Positions 31,659-41,090 of a stretch of 64,000 bases of DNA are shown in pieces. The stretch's first letter is position 1. Each line of letters starts with the position of its first letter. The DNA lies in assembly GCA_947427205.1 (NCBI GenBank), contig CANEHB010000001.1, positions 1-64,000 on the forward strand, read 5' to 3'. The DNA is from an uncultured Clostridium sp. GTDB taxonomy: Bacteria; Bacillota; Clostridia; TANB77; CAG-508. The notes beneath the pieces are model-generated. The model was not told where the DNA came from. It did no database searches and saw only the letters and a list, made by a program, of their open reading frames with translations. Made by a program: the position numbers and the translations under genes.

Positions 31659-33557
31659 ATGGAAACTAAATATTTTAATGATGGAGTAATTGGAAACAAA
31701 AAAATTAAAGCTAGTTTTACTAAAAAAGGTGAATTAATAAGATTATTTTATGGATTATCTGATTATAAGCAAATGTTAGATACATTTCATGTGGGTTTAA
31801 AGGTAAATGATTCAGCCAATATATATTTGCATAATGATGTAAATAATGTTTATTCTCAAAATTATGAAATGGACACAAATATATTAGAAACTGAGATTTA
31901 TAATACTTATTTTAATTTTAGAGTATCACAAACAGACTACGTTCCTATAAACAAAGAATTTTTAATTAAAAATTATGTTATAAAAAATGAAAGTAAAACT
32001 AATATGTGTATTAATTTGTTAGTATATTCTAAAATGCTAACAAATATAAATAACGATACTTCAGGATTTATAAAATCAGATGCATTAATACAATATAATC
32101 ATGATTTTTCAGTATGTACATTTTCAAATCAAAAGTTGTATAAATTTCAAGTAAATGGAGCTTCAAATGATTTTATGTCTGGAAAAATAGGTGGTAAAGA
32201 TTATATAGGAATGTCTAGTGATTCTGCAATAAGTTATGACTTAAAAGAAGTAAAACCAGGTGAAGAAGTATCTATAAGTTTATATGTATATATAAATGAT
32301 AATAAAGAAAAAAGTATAAATAAGATAGAAACAGAGATAAATAAAATTAAAAAAATAAATGAACAAGATATTAAAGAGGAAACTAAAAAATATTGGAAAA
32401 ATTTTGTTAAAAATCATGATAAATTAGGAATTAATAAATCAGATATTAATGAAAAAATAAAAAAAATATTTAATAGAAGTGTTTTACTATTTGATTTGCT
32501 TACAAATGATGAAACAGGAGGAATATCAGCAGGATTTGAAGTTGATGAAGGCAAAACAAAGTGTGGTAGATATTCTTATTGCTGGCCAAGAGATGCAGTT
32601 TTTATTACAAAAGCTTTAGATATTGTTAAAATGGAAGATATTTCGGATAAATTTTACTCTAAGTTTTGTAAAATGACACAAAGTAAAAATGGTATGTGGG
32701 AACAACGATTTTATACAGATGGACAGTTAGCGCCTTGTTGGGGATATCAAATAGATGAAACAGCTAGTGTTATTTTTGGTGTATATGATCATTTTAAAAC
32801 TACAAAAAATAAAAAATTCTTAAAAAATAATTTGAAAATGCTTGAAACAGCTATTAAATTTTTAAAAGAATATATTGATGATATATTAGATGAAAAATTC
32901 CAAATGCAAAAAAGCTATGACTTGTGGGAAGAATTTGAAGGATATTCACTATATTCTATTTCAGCAATTTATGGTGCATTTTCTTCAATGATTAAGATTT
33001 ATAGTGAAGTGAAAAAAGATTATGAAAAAGATTCGAAAGAATTAGAATATATAAAAAAAGAAGAAAAAATATTAAAAAATTATATTTCAAAAATAAAGGA
33101 TTATTCAGAAAATACATTTTTTGATGAAGAGAAGAAATCTTATGTAAGAAATATGCAAGATAAGAAAATAGATATAAGCTTGCTAGGAACATTAATACCA
33201 TTTAGTATGTTTGAAATTGATAATGAAAAAACTAAAAATATGATAGAAAAAATAAACTTACTACTAAGAACATTTACAGGAGGATATATTCGTTATGAAG
33301 GTGATGGATATATGGGAGGATATAATCCATGGCCTATTGCAACTTTATGGATGGCGTGGTATTATTTAGAAGTTGGAGATGTAGAAAAAGCATTAGAATT
33401 ATTTGTTTTTGTTACAAATTCGGCATCAGGGCACGGATTCCTAGGTGAACAAGTAAATAATGAAACAATGAAACCGAACTGGGTAATAGGACTTACTTGG
33501 AGTCATGCAATGTATATAATTATTTTAGAAAAACTTATAAAAAAAGATGTATTTTAA
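31659..33557 (+). CDS. Glycoside hydrolase family 15 (glucoamylase-like)
   Basis: A 632-aa protein. An N-terminal beta domain (to about 260) precedes the (alpha/alpha)6 catalytic domain, with GRYSYCWPRDAVF near 300, GMWEQRFYTDG and the C-terminal PNWVIGLTWSHAMYI. GH15 enzymes release glucose from alpha-glucans or trehalose; no signal peptide is visible, so a role in intracellular glycogen use is likely. AGGAG lies before ATG, 13 bp after the previous gene. Confidence 0.85.
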   Translation: METKYFNDGVIGNKKIKASFTKKGELIRLFYGLSDYKQMLDTFHVGLKVNDSANIYLHNDVNNVYSQNYEMDTNILETEIYNTYFNFRVSQTDYVPINKEFLIKNYVIKNESKTNMCINLLVYSKMLTNINNDTSGFIKSDALIQYNHDFSVCTFSNQKLYKFQVNGASNDFMSGKIGGKDYIGMSSDSAISYDLKEVKPGEEVSISLYVYINDNKEKSINKIETEINKIKKINEQDIKEETKKYWKNFVKNHDKLGINKSDINEKIKKIFNRSVLLFDLLTNDETGGISAGFEVDEGKTKCGRYSYCWPRDAVFITKALDIVKMEDISDKFYSKFCKMTQSKNGMWEQRFYTDGQLAPCWGYQIDETASVIFGVYDHFKTTKNKKFLKNNLKMLETAIKFLKEYIDDILDEKFQMQKSYDLWEEFEGYSLYSISAIYGAFSSMIKIYSEVKKDYEKDSKELEYIKKEEKILKNYISKIKDYSENTFFDEEKKSYVRNMQDKKIDISLLGTLIPFSMFEIDNEKTKNMIEKINLLLRTFTGGYIRYEGDGYMGGYNPWPIATLWMAWYYLEVGDVEKALELFVFVTNSASGHGFLGEQVNNETMKPNWVIGLTWSHAMYIIILEKLIKKDVF

Positions 33558-33587
33558 GAAAAGACTTAAAAATAAGTCTTTCTTAAA
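33554..33587 (+). terminator. Hairpin between the GH15 gene and radA
   Basis: TTTAAGAAAAGACTT pairs with AAGTCTTTCTTAAA with one bulge, overlapping the GH15 stop; the T tract is inside the stem, so it may be a weak terminator or stabilising hairpin. Confidence 0.45.
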
Positions 33588-33604
33588 TGATAAAAGGAGA
33601 AAAA

Positions 33605-34972
33605 ATGGCTAAAAAAACTGCTACAGTATTTGTGTGCAATGAGTGTGGGTATGAATCAAGCAAATGGCTTGGCAAATGTCCATCATGTGGAGCATGGAAT
33701 ACTTTTTTTGAAGAAAAGGTAGTAACTTCAAGCACAAATAATTCTTCTAAAGATAAAAAAGAACAATTAGAAATTATAAAATTAAATGAAGTTGTAAAAA
33801 AAGAAACTTTTAGAATTAAAACAGAAGTTGGAGAACTAGATAGAGTTTTAGGTGGAGGTTTTGTTAATGGATCTTTAACTTTATTAGGAGGGGAGCCAGG
33901 TATTGGAAAATCTACTTTAATACTTCAAATCTGTAACTCAGTAAAAGTAGATGGAAAGATTTTATATGTATCAGGAGAGGAATCAGCAGAACAAATAAAA
34001 TCAAGAGCAGATAGATTAGGCATAAAAAATGATAATATTATGTTTTTAGCAGAAACTGATATTGATAATGTTGAAATTGCTTTAGAAAAACTTGATGCTA
34101 AATTTGTTATAATAGATTCTGTTCAAACAATGTATTCTGACGAAATTACGTCAAGCTCAGGAAGTGTTAGTCAAGTAAGAGAGATTACATCAAGAATAAT
34201 GAAAATGTGCAAACAAAATGGAATTACAACAATTATAATTGGCCATGTAACTAAAGATGGAAATATTGCAGGTCCTAGAGTACTAGAGCATATGGTAGAT
34301 ACAGTTCTTTACTTAGAAGGAGAAAGATATTTTTCATATAGAATTTTACGTGGTGTAAAAAATAGATTTGGTTCAACAAATGAAATTGGTATGTTTGAAA
34401 TGCAAAATGAAGGATTAGTTGAAATTACAAATCCATCACAATTACTAATTTCTGAAAGAGATGAAAATACAGCAGGTTCAGCAATAGTTGTAAGCATAGA
34501 AGGGACTAGAGCATTAATTCTAGAACTTCAAGCATTATCGACTCCATCTGTATTTGGTATGCCAAGAAGAAATGCAAGTGGTATTGATTATAATAGATTA
34601 ACATTACTTATGGCTGTTTTAGAGAAAAGAGCTGGCATGAATTTTAGTTCACAAGACGTTTATATTAATTTAGTTGGTGGAATAAAAGTAAATGAACCAG
34701 CATTGGATTTAGGAATTATTTTAGCTGCTGCTTCAAGTTTTAAAAACATTAGTATAAAAGAAGATGTTGCAGTAATTGGAGAAGTTGGACTAACAGGAGA
34801 AGTTAGAAGTGTTAATATGATTGAAAAACGTATTAAAGAAGCAGAAAAATTAGGATATAAAATTTGCATAATTCCAGAAAGTAATAAAAAACTATTGAAA
34901 GAAAAATTTAAATTAGATATAATAGGTGTGAAGAATATTATTGATGCTATGAAATATTTAGGATTAAAATAA
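33605..34972 (+). CDS. radA: DNA repair protein RadA
   Basis: A RecA-like helicase that processes recombination branches. Zinc finger CNECGYESSKWLGKCPSC (residues 10-27), Walker A GEPGIGKST (about 98), the RadA motif KNRFG (about 256) and the Lon-like C-terminal domain are all in place. 455 aa is standard. ATG 33605 follows AAAGGAG by 7 bases; the upstream ATG 33587 precedes the Shine-Dalgarno. Confidence 0.95.
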   Translation: MAKKTATVFVCNECGYESSKWLGKCPSCGAWNTFFEEKVVTSSTNNSSKDKKEQLEIIKLNEVVKKETFRIKTEVGELDRVLGGGFVNGSLTLLGGEPGIGKSTLILQICNSVKVDGKILYVSGEESAEQIKSRADRLGIKNDNIMFLAETDIDNVEIALEKLDAKFVIIDSVQTMYSDEITSSSGSVSQVREITSRIMKMCKQNGITTIIIGHVTKDGNIAGPRVLEHMVDTVLYLEGERYFSYRILRGVKNRFGSTNEIGMFEMQNEGLVEITNPSQLLISERDENTAGSAIVVSIEGTRALILELQALSTPSVFGMPRRNASGIDYNRLTLLMAVLEKRAGMNFSSQDVYINLVGGIKVNEPALDLGIILAAASSFKNISIKEDVAVIGEVGLTGEVRSVNMIEKRIKEAEKLGYKICIIPESNKKLLKEKFKLDIIGVKNIIDAMKYLGLK

Positions 34973-34986
34973 TAAAATATGTAAAC

Positions 34987-35352
34987 TTCATTATTAATTG
35001 CAACTTCGGAAATTAAAAAAAAATTTTCGAATTGCGTACGAGCGAAATTTTTGCTATTGCAACTTCGGAAATTAAAAAAAAATTTTCGAATTGCGTACGA
35101 GCGAAGTTTTTGCTATTGCAACTTCGGAAATTAAAAAAAATTTTCGAATTGCGTATGAGCGAAGTTTTTGCTATCGCAACTTCGGAAATTAAAAAAAATT
35201 TTCGAATTGCGTACGAGCGAAGTTTTTGCTATTGCAACTTCGGAAATTAAAAAAAATTTTCGAATTGCGTATGAGCGAAGTTTTTGCTATCGCAACTTCG
35301 GAAATTAAAAAAAATTTTCGAATTGCGTACGAGCGAAGAGAGTATAGGAGGA
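34987..35352 (+). repeat. Six-copy tandem array of a 58-59 bp repeat
   Basis: GCAACTTCGG begins at 35000, 35059, 35118, 35176, 35234 and 35292. Periods are 59, 59, 58, 58, 58; the change is one A in the A-tract. Each unit contains a hairpin (TTCGGAAATT with AATTTTCGAA, one G-U pair). Between units CGAAGTT and AACTTCG form a second hairpin. The array ends AGTATAGGAGGAT, supplying the ribosome-binding site of the cyclophilin gene. A single copy with the same edges sits before ftsK (25567-25645). Confidence 0.9.
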
Positions 35353-35356
35353 TAAA

Positions 35357-36181
35357 ATGGGAAAAAAAGTACAATTAGTAATATGGATTATTATTGCTAT
35401 AGTAGCAATTTTATTAATAGGAGTAGTTGGATATAATTTGGTATTAAATCAAACTGAAGAAGTTGTACATCCAGAAGTAACATTCGAACTAGAAAATTAT
35501 GGAAATGTAAAAATAGAATTATATCCAGAATATGCACCAAATACAGTAACAAATTTTATAAAATTGGTAGAAAAAGGATATTATAATAATAAAGTAGTTT
35601 ATGGAAAAGATGACATATGTATGTATGTTGGTAGAGATCAAGAAGGAAATGCTATTAATCCAACATTAGGATTAATAGATGATTCTATTGAAGCAGGAAC
35701 AGATGCAGATTATGAGTATACAATATCAGGAGAATTTGTAGCAAATGGATATCAAAAAAATACATTAAGACATGAAAAAGGAGTAATATCTTTAATAAGA
35801 AATGACTATACACAATATGTACAAACTTTAACAGAAGAAAGCTACAATTCAGGAAATGCTCAACTTGGAATAATGATGAGTGATAATTCAAGTACATTAA
35901 ATGGAGTTTACACAGCTTTTGGAAGAGTAACAGAGGGAATGGAAGTATTAGAAAAAATATATAATGAAGTAGCTATTAAAGAGCCTGAAACAGCAGAAGA
36001 TGGAAGTACTACTACATCAGAAAGTGATATTCAAGCATTTAGTGCATATCCTGTAATAAAATCTGCAACAGTAGATACACATGGAATTGATTATGGTATG
36101 CCAAAAACAGAAAAAGCTTTTGATTATAGTTCATATTTATATAATTTAATGAGTTCTTATTATTCAGATACAAATCAATAA
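35357..36181 (+). CDS. Membrane-anchored cyclophilin-type peptidyl-prolyl isomerase
   Basis: A 274-aa protein with an N-terminal membrane span (residues 7-27) and a cyclophilin domain outside the membrane: VTFELENYGNVKIELYPEYAPNTVTNFIKLVEKGYYN, then LRHEKGVISL and TAFGRVTEGMEVLEKIYN. The usual FHR active-site motif is not obvious (it reads VYGKDD), so catalysis may be weak. Its ribosome-binding site belongs to the repeat array upstream. A terminator follows. Confidence 0.85.
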   Translation: MGKKVQLVIWIIIAIVAILLIGVVGYNLVLNQTEEVVHPEVTFELENYGNVKIELYPEYAPNTVTNFIKLVEKGYYNNKVVYGKDDICMYVGRDQEGNAINPTLGLIDDSIEAGTDADYEYTISGEFVANGYQKNTLRHEKGVISLIRNDYTQYVQTLTEESYNSGNAQLGIMMSDNSSTLNGVYTAFGRVTEGMEVLEKIYNEVAIKEPETAEDGSTTTSESDIQAFSAYPVIKSATVDTHGIDYGMPKTEKAFDYSSYLYNLMSSYYSDTNQ

Positions 36182-36187
36182 AAAATT

Positions 36188-36220
36188 AGATACCAATGAA
36201 AAACATTGGTATCTCTTTAT
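36188..36220 (+). terminator. Terminator after the cyclophilin gene
   Basis: AGATACCAATG (36188-36198) and CATTGGTATCT (36204-36214) form a perfect 11-bp stem followed by CTTTATATT. Confidence 0.85.
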
Positions 36221-36425
36221 ATTATAGAAATTACAAAGCAATTTCCTATAGTATAAAGGAGTTGTCAAAATTTCTACACAAATTTTATTGTGTAAAATTT
36301 GCCACAAGAACAAATATGTGGACAATTTAATATAGTTGTGTTTTTTGAATATTAAATAATCGTTCACTTTTGTTCTATATAATAAAGATGATTATATTAT
36401 TAGGAGTTTTTAACTGTAGTATTTT

Positions 36426-37991
36426 ATGAAAAATGAAAAAGGAATTACTTTAATAAAATTATGTATATTGATTACTATTTATTTATCCATTATTGTAGTT
36501 AGTATATATTTCTTGAAAAGTTCTTATAAAATAGCAAACTTAGAGAATTTTGTTGCAAAAATGGAACTTATACAAGAAAAAGTGAACTTAATAAGAAATC
36601 AGTATAAATCATGGGAGAATTATGATGCAAATGAACCAGGAAATTATTATGCCTATTTACAATATTTAGAATTTCCAAATGCGAATAGTTCTGCTAATAT
36701 TTATATTGAAGATTTTAATAGAATAATATCTGAATTAAATAATAGTGATAAAGCTTATTGGGATTCAAATACAGATTCAATTATTGCAAATTATTGTTAT
36801 TTTAATCCTAATGATTTAGAAAAATACTTAGACTTAAAAGATATCAATTTATATGTAATAATAAATTTTTATACAGGAAATATAATTTGTAAAGATGGTA
36901 TTATTGACAAAGGAGAAACAAATGAAATTATATATAGACAATATGATACAGAAATAGGAAATCCTTTAGTTTCTATTCCTATAAACAATAATTCAATTTT
37001 TTCAGATATTGAAATAATTGAAAATAATGGTTTAAATCAAAAAGTAAAAGTGTATTTAGTATCAGAAGATGAAGCAAATCAAAATATTCCAACCATTCAA
37101 GAAATATATTATTTGGATAGTGAAGAAGATGACATTAAAAAGAAATGTAGTAATCTACAAGATTATATATATGTAGATTCAGAGAAATCAGCGTATTTTA
37201 CTATAAATACTTCTGGTAAATATTCTTTCATAATAAAAGATATAAATTATATTGAATACCCAAAAGTAGATTTAGAAGTAAATTTATGTAATAGTCCAAT
37301 TTTGTTAAATGGAATGAAAGGAATATATTGGGATCAAGATGGTAATGAGATTGAAATAGAAAATGAAAAAGATCCAAATTGGTATAATTATTCTTCAGAA
37401 AATTTAAAAATGGCAAATGCCAAAAGTCAGGATGGAAATTATTGGGTATGGCTTCCAAGATTTATTTATAAAGAATCAAAAGAGATTACAAATCTTGATT
37501 TTGTAAGTGGAACATCTATATCTTCTACAAGAAATAAGCAAACTACAGATTATAGAGTTCATGAAGCTTTTGAAACAGATAATAAATTAAGAGGAATATG
37601 GATTGCAAAATTTCAAGTAAATGGTGAAAAAGAAAATAATGTTAGTATAGTACCAGGAAAACCATTAACAGTATTAAGTAAGAAAGATGCAATATTTAAT
37701 ATAGAAAATTGTATAGATACTAATTTAAAATCATTTACTAAATTAATGTCAGATGAAGAAAGAAATGCTGCTATTATATTTTCAAAATCAGAAAATATAG
37801 ATATTACAAATGATTTAATATATTATGCAGGTGGAGCAGCTAATGAAAAAGGTTATATAAATAATACAAATTATTCATCTACAAATAATGTATATGGAAT
37901 ATATGATTTAATAACTTCACAAAATGAATTAACTATTAATTCATATGATAGTGAAGAAGGTAGATATAGACCAGTTATGGCCATAAAATAA
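36426..37991 (+). CDS. Pilin-like surface protein with a WVWLPRF domain
   Basis: A 521-aa protein. The N-terminus MKNEKGITLIKLCILITIYL looks like a type IV prepilin leader, with the cut expected after Gly6, but the conserved Glu at mature position 5 is Lys. A single membrane helix follows (8-30). The middle part is beta-rich and unrecognised. The C-terminal 180 aa begin YWVWLPRFIYKE, a domain often seen in surface proteins of gut clostridia. TAGGAG is about 19 bases from ATG, longer than usual. It is probably extracellular. Confidence 0.65.
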   Translation: MKNEKGITLIKLCILITIYLSIIVVSIYFLKSSYKIANLENFVAKMELIQEKVNLIRNQYKSWENYDANEPGNYYAYLQYLEFPNANSSANIYIEDFNRIISELNNSDKAYWDSNTDSIIANYCYFNPNDLEKYLDLKDINLYVIINFYTGNIICKDGIIDKGETNEIIYRQYDTEIGNPLVSIPINNNSIFSDIEIIENNGLNQKVKVYLVSEDEANQNIPTIQEIYYLDSEEDDIKKKCSNLQDYIYVDSEKSAYFTINTSGKYSFIIKDINYIEYPKVDLEVNLCNSPILLNGMKGIYWDQDGNEIEIENEKDPNWYNYSSENLKMANAKSQDGNYWVWLPRFIYKESKEITNLDFVSGTSISSTRNKQTTDYRVHEAFETDNKLRGIWIAKFQVNGEKENNVSIVPGKPLTVLSKKDAIFNIENCIDTNLKSFTKLMSDEERNAAIIFSKSENIDITNDLIYYAGGAANEKGYINNTNYSSTNNVYGIYDLITSQNELTINSYDSEEGRYRPVMAIK

Positions 37992-38040
37992 ATTATAATT
38001 AATAAATATCCTCCAGCTCAAACCGAAAGTATATTTATAT

Positions 38041-38088
38041 AATAAGGTATTTTCTAAGAATATATAGAAAATATCTTATTAATTTAGC
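38041..38088 (+). terminator. Terminator after the pilin-like gene
   Basis: A 16-bp stem (38041-38056 with 38065-38080, one G-U pair), loop of 8. Confidence 0.7.
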
Positions 38089-38096
38089 AAAAAGTA

Positions 38097-38125
38097 TTGA
38101 CAAATCTCTTTAAAAGGTGTAAAGT
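38097..38125 (+). promoter_or_regulatory. ylxM-ffh promoter
   Basis: TTGACA (38097-38102), 17-bp spacer, TAAAGT (38120-38125). Confidence 0.55.
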
Positions 38126-38158
38126 ATATTAGCATTACACTATATAAGGAGTGGTCTG

Positions 38159-38506
38159 ATGGAAAAAAACGTTCAAATAAGTATCCTTTTAGATATTTAT
38201 GGAAAATTATTAACAGAAAAACAATATAAACTTCTTGATGACTACTACAATAATGATTTATCTTTATCAGAAATAGCAGAAAATGAAGCGATAACAAGGC
38301 AAGCTGTTAGAGATAATCTAAAGAAAGGGGAAAAAAATCTTTTCGAATACGAAGAAAAGTTAGGTTTTATGAAAAAGACAATAATGCAAGAAGAACAAAT
38401 AGCAGATATATTATCAGAGATTACAAAAATAGAAAATACTTCTTCAGATAAGGAAGTTGCAAAAGTTCTTCAGGATGTAAAAGAAAAACTAAATTGTTTA
38501 GTATAA
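38159..38506 (+). CDS. ylxM: YlxM family SRP-associated protein
   Basis: A 115-aa helix-turn-helix protein of the UPF0122 family (LLDDYYNNDLSLSEIAENEAITRQAVRDNLKKGE), which stimulates the signal recognition particle GTPase in Firmicutes. It sits 30 bp before ffh, its usual place. AAGGAG precedes ATG. Confidence 0.92.
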   Translation: MEKNVQISILLDIYGKLLTEKQYKLLDDYYNNDLSLSEIAENEAITRQAVRDNLKKGEKNLFEYEEKLGFMKKTIMQEEQIADILSEITKIENTSSDKEVAKVLQDVKEKLNCLV

Positions 38507-38536
38507 GATGGAATATCTTAAGAATAGGGGGGAATA

Positions 38537-39895
38537 ATGGCATTTGATGGCTTATCATCTAGACTTCAGGAGATTACAAGAAAGCTAAAAGGAAAAGCAA
38601 GAATAAGTGAAGATGACTTAAAAGAAGTACTAAGAGAAGTGAAACTTGCTTTATTAGAAGCAGATGTTAATTATAAAATAGTCAAAGACTTCGTAAAAGT
38701 GATTGAAGAGAAAGCACTTGGTCAAGATGTTTTAAAATCACTTACACCAGGTCAACAAGTTGTAAAAATAGTTAAAGACGAATTAGTAACCCTATTAGGT
38801 GGAGAAGAAAGTAAAATTAATTTTACACCAAATCCACCAACAGTAATTATGTTAGTTGGACTTCAAGGGTCTGGTAAAACAACAACTGCTGGAAAATTAG
38901 CTAATATAATTAGGAAACAAGGAAAAAAACCTTTATTAGTAGCTTGTGATGTTTATAGACCAGCTGCTATAAAACAATTAGAAGTTGTTGGAAAACAACT
39001 TGATATCCCTGTATATACAAATGAAAATACAAAAGATGTAAATTTAATTGCAAAACAAGCTGTTAGTACAGCAATATCAAAATTAAATGATGTTATTATT
39101 ATAGATACAGCAGGACGTTTGCAAATAGATGAAGCATTAATGCAAGAATTAAAAGATTTAAAAATAAGTGTAAAGCCACATGAAATACTTTTAGTTGTTG
39201 ACTCTATGACAGGTCAAGATGCAGTAAATATAGCAGATACATTTAATAAAGAACTTGGAATAGATGGAATAGTTTTAACCAAACTAGATGGAGACACTAG
39301 AGGTGGTGCAGCATTATCAGTAAAGAAAATTACGGGTAGACCAATAAAGTTTGCTGCAACGGGTGAAAAATTAAGTGATATAGAAGTATTCCATCCAGAA
39401 AGAATGGCATCAAGAATTCTTGGAATGGGTGATGTACTTTCAATAATAGAAAAAGCAGAAGAAACATTTGATATGGAAGAAGCTGCTAAATTAGAAAAAA
39501 AATTAAAAAAGCAAAGTTTTGATTTAGAAGATTATTTATCTCAATTAAGGCAAATGAAAAAAATGGGATCATTTTCTTCAATATTAAAAATGTTACCAGG
39601 GATGAATAAACTGAAAGATATTGAAGTAGATGAAAAAGAATTTGTTAGAATAGAAGCTATAATTTGTTCAATGACTAAAGAAGAAAGACAAAATCCAAAG
39701 GTATTAAATGGAAGTAGACGTCTTAGAATTGCAAAAGGAAGTGGAACAACAGTAGAACAAATAAACAAATTTATGAAATCCTTTGAAATGACACAAAAAA
39801 TGATGAAAGAAATGACATCAAATAAAGGTATGATGAAGAAAATGATGAAAAACATGAATATGGATGACTTAAAAGATTTTTCAAATTTTAATTAG
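38537..39895 (+). CDS. ffh: Signal recognition particle protein Ffh
   Basis: A 452-aa SRP54 GTPase targeting membrane proteins. N domain, G domain with GLQGSGKTTTAGKLA (about 108), DTAGR and TKLDGDTRGG, then a methionine-rich M domain with MLPGM, RRLRIAKGSGTTVEQIN and a Met-rich tail. The RNA partner is not in the window. Confidence 0.97.
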   Translation: MAFDGLSSRLQEITRKLKGKARISEDDLKEVLREVKLALLEADVNYKIVKDFVKVIEEKALGQDVLKSLTPGQQVVKIVKDELVTLLGGEESKINFTPNPPTVIMLVGLQGSGKTTTAGKLANIIRKQGKKPLLVACDVYRPAAIKQLEVVGKQLDIPVYTNENTKDVNLIAKQAVSTAISKLNDVIIIDTAGRLQIDEALMQELKDLKISVKPHEILLVVDSMTGQDAVNIADTFNKELGIDGIVLTKLDGDTRGGAALSVKKITGRPIKFAATGEKLSDIEVFHPERMASRILGMGDVLSIIEKAEETFDMEEAAKLEKKLKKQSFDLEDYLSQLRQMKKMGSFSSILKMLPGMNKLKDIEVDEKEFVRIEAIICSMTKEERQNPKVLNGSRRLRIAKGSGTTVEQINKFMKSFEMTQKMMKEMTSNKGMMKKMMKNMNMDDLKDFSNFN

Positions 39896-39900
39896 TTTTT

Positions 39901-40000
39901 TATTTTCTAAGAAAGTTCGACTGATTAGGAAGAAGTTTCCCTAGATTTCTTAGCTCTTCGAGTGAAACGAGATAGAGATAAGTTATACTTTAGGAAAATA
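39901..40000. repeat. Imperfect inverted repeat after ffh
   Basis: TATTTTCTAAGAAAGT at 39901-39916 and ACTTTAGGAAAATA at 39987-40000 are imperfect complements enclosing smaller hairpins (AGGAA/TTTCC; CTC-TTC-GAG). The interior shares the motif CGAGTGAAA, inverted, with the palindrome at 28239-28385. Confidence 0.45.
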
Positions 40001-40079
40001 ATTATGCGAAAATTAGAAAATATTATTTCCGTTATTAAATTTTTTTAATATAAAACAAATTATTTAGGGGGTGAATTTT

Positions 40080-40316
40080 ATGGTAAAAATAAGATTACAA
40101 AGAGTTGGAAAGAAAAAAGCTCCTTTCTATCATGTAGTAGTAGCTGATTCTAGATCTCCAAGAGATGGTAAAATTGTTGAAAAAATAGGAACATATAATC
40201 CTATGACAAACCCAGCTACAGTTGAATTAGATAATGAAAAAGTAGCTGAGTGGATTAAAAATGGTGCGCAACCAACAGATACAGTTAAAGCATTAATAAA
40301 AAATGCAACTAAATAA
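40080..40316 (+). CDS. rpsP: Ribosomal protein bS16
   Basis: A 78-aa 30S subunit protein: [20 protein letters not shown] and [15 protein letters not shown] are diagnostic. ATG 40080 follows TAGGGGGTG and is preferred to GTG 40071. First gene of the rpsP-khpA-rimM-trmD-rplS operon. Confidence 0.97.
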   Translation: MVKIRLQRVGKKKAPFYHVVVADSRSPRDGKIVEKIGTYNPMTNPATVELDNEKVAEWIKNGAQPTDTVKALIKNATK

Positions 40317-40340
40317 TCATATCAAAGGAGAGTGCAAAAA

Positions 40341-40571
40341 ATGAAAGACATACTAGAAGTAATAATTAAAAATTTAGTAGATAATTCAGAAGAAGTATCT
40401 ATTACAGAAAAAACAGAAGCAAAATCTATTTGTTATGAAGTGAAGGTTGCAAAAAATGATATGGGCAAAGTAATAGGCAAACAAGGGAAAATGGCAAAAG
40501 CGATTAGATCAATAATAAAAGCTATTGCTACTAAAGAACATAAAAAGGTTAATATCGAATTTATAGATTAG
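40341..40571 (+). CDS. khpA: KH-domain RNA-binding protein KhpA
   Basis: A 76-aa protein with one KH domain (GKVIGKQGKMAKAIRSIIKA, the GxxG loop being GKQG). It partners KhpB/EloR in many Firmicutes. ATG 40341 lies 10 bases after AAAGGAG. Confidence 0.93.
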   Translation: MKDILEVIIKNLVDNSEEVSITEKTEAKSICYEVKVAKNDMGKVIGKQGKMAKAIRSIIKAIATKEHKKVNIEFID

Positions 40572-40584
40572 GTGCCAAAAATAT

Positions 40585-41088
40585 ATGAATAAATTTTTAG
40601 AATTAGGTCAAATAGTAAATGTTAAGGGTCTAAAAGGTGAAGTAAAAGTAAATCCTTTTACAGAAGATGCTACTAAATTTGAAAGAATACCTAAAGTTTT
40701 TATAAAGTATAAAGAAACTTTAAAAGAATATGAAATAGAGAAAACCAGTTATAGTAAAAATCAAGTAATAATTAAATTCAAAAGTATAGATACTGTAGAA
40801 GAAGCAGAAAAACTTAGAAATTCTTATATTGTTGTAGATAGAGAAATTTTTGGAGAGCTTCCAGAAGGAGTATATTATATAGCAGATTTAATTGGATTAG
40901 ATGTATATACTGAATCTAATGAATATTTAGGAAAAGTTGATGATATTTTTAACACAGGTAGTAATGATATTTATGTAGTAAAAGATGAATTAGGAAGACA
41001 AAAACTATTACCAGGTATAGATGAAGTAATTAAAAATATAGATATTGAGTCAGGCAAAATAATAGTAAATCTAATAGAAGGACTTTAA
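40585..41088 (+). CDS. rimM: Ribosome maturation factor RimM
   Basis: A 167-aa 16S rRNA processing factor acting on the 30S head. N-terminal barrel starts LGQIVNVKGLKGEVKVNPFT; the PRC domain (YYIADLIGLDVYTE, LLPGIDEVIKNID) follows. Its gene ends 2 bp before trmD. Confidence 0.95.
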   Translation: MNKFLELGQIVNVKGLKGEVKVNPFTEDATKFERIPKVFIKYKETLKEYEIEKTSYSKNQVIIKFKSIDTVEEAEKLRNSYIVVDREIFGELPEGVYYIADLIGLDVYTESNEYLGKVDDIFNTGSNDIYVVKDELGRQKLLPGIDEVIKNIDIESGKIIVNLIEGL

Positions 41089-41090
41089 AT

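Noticed and set aside
35032..35250. Open frame of 72 codons in the repeat array
   Set aside because: It is created by the tandem repeat, has no ribosome-binding site, and its translation is just repeated units.
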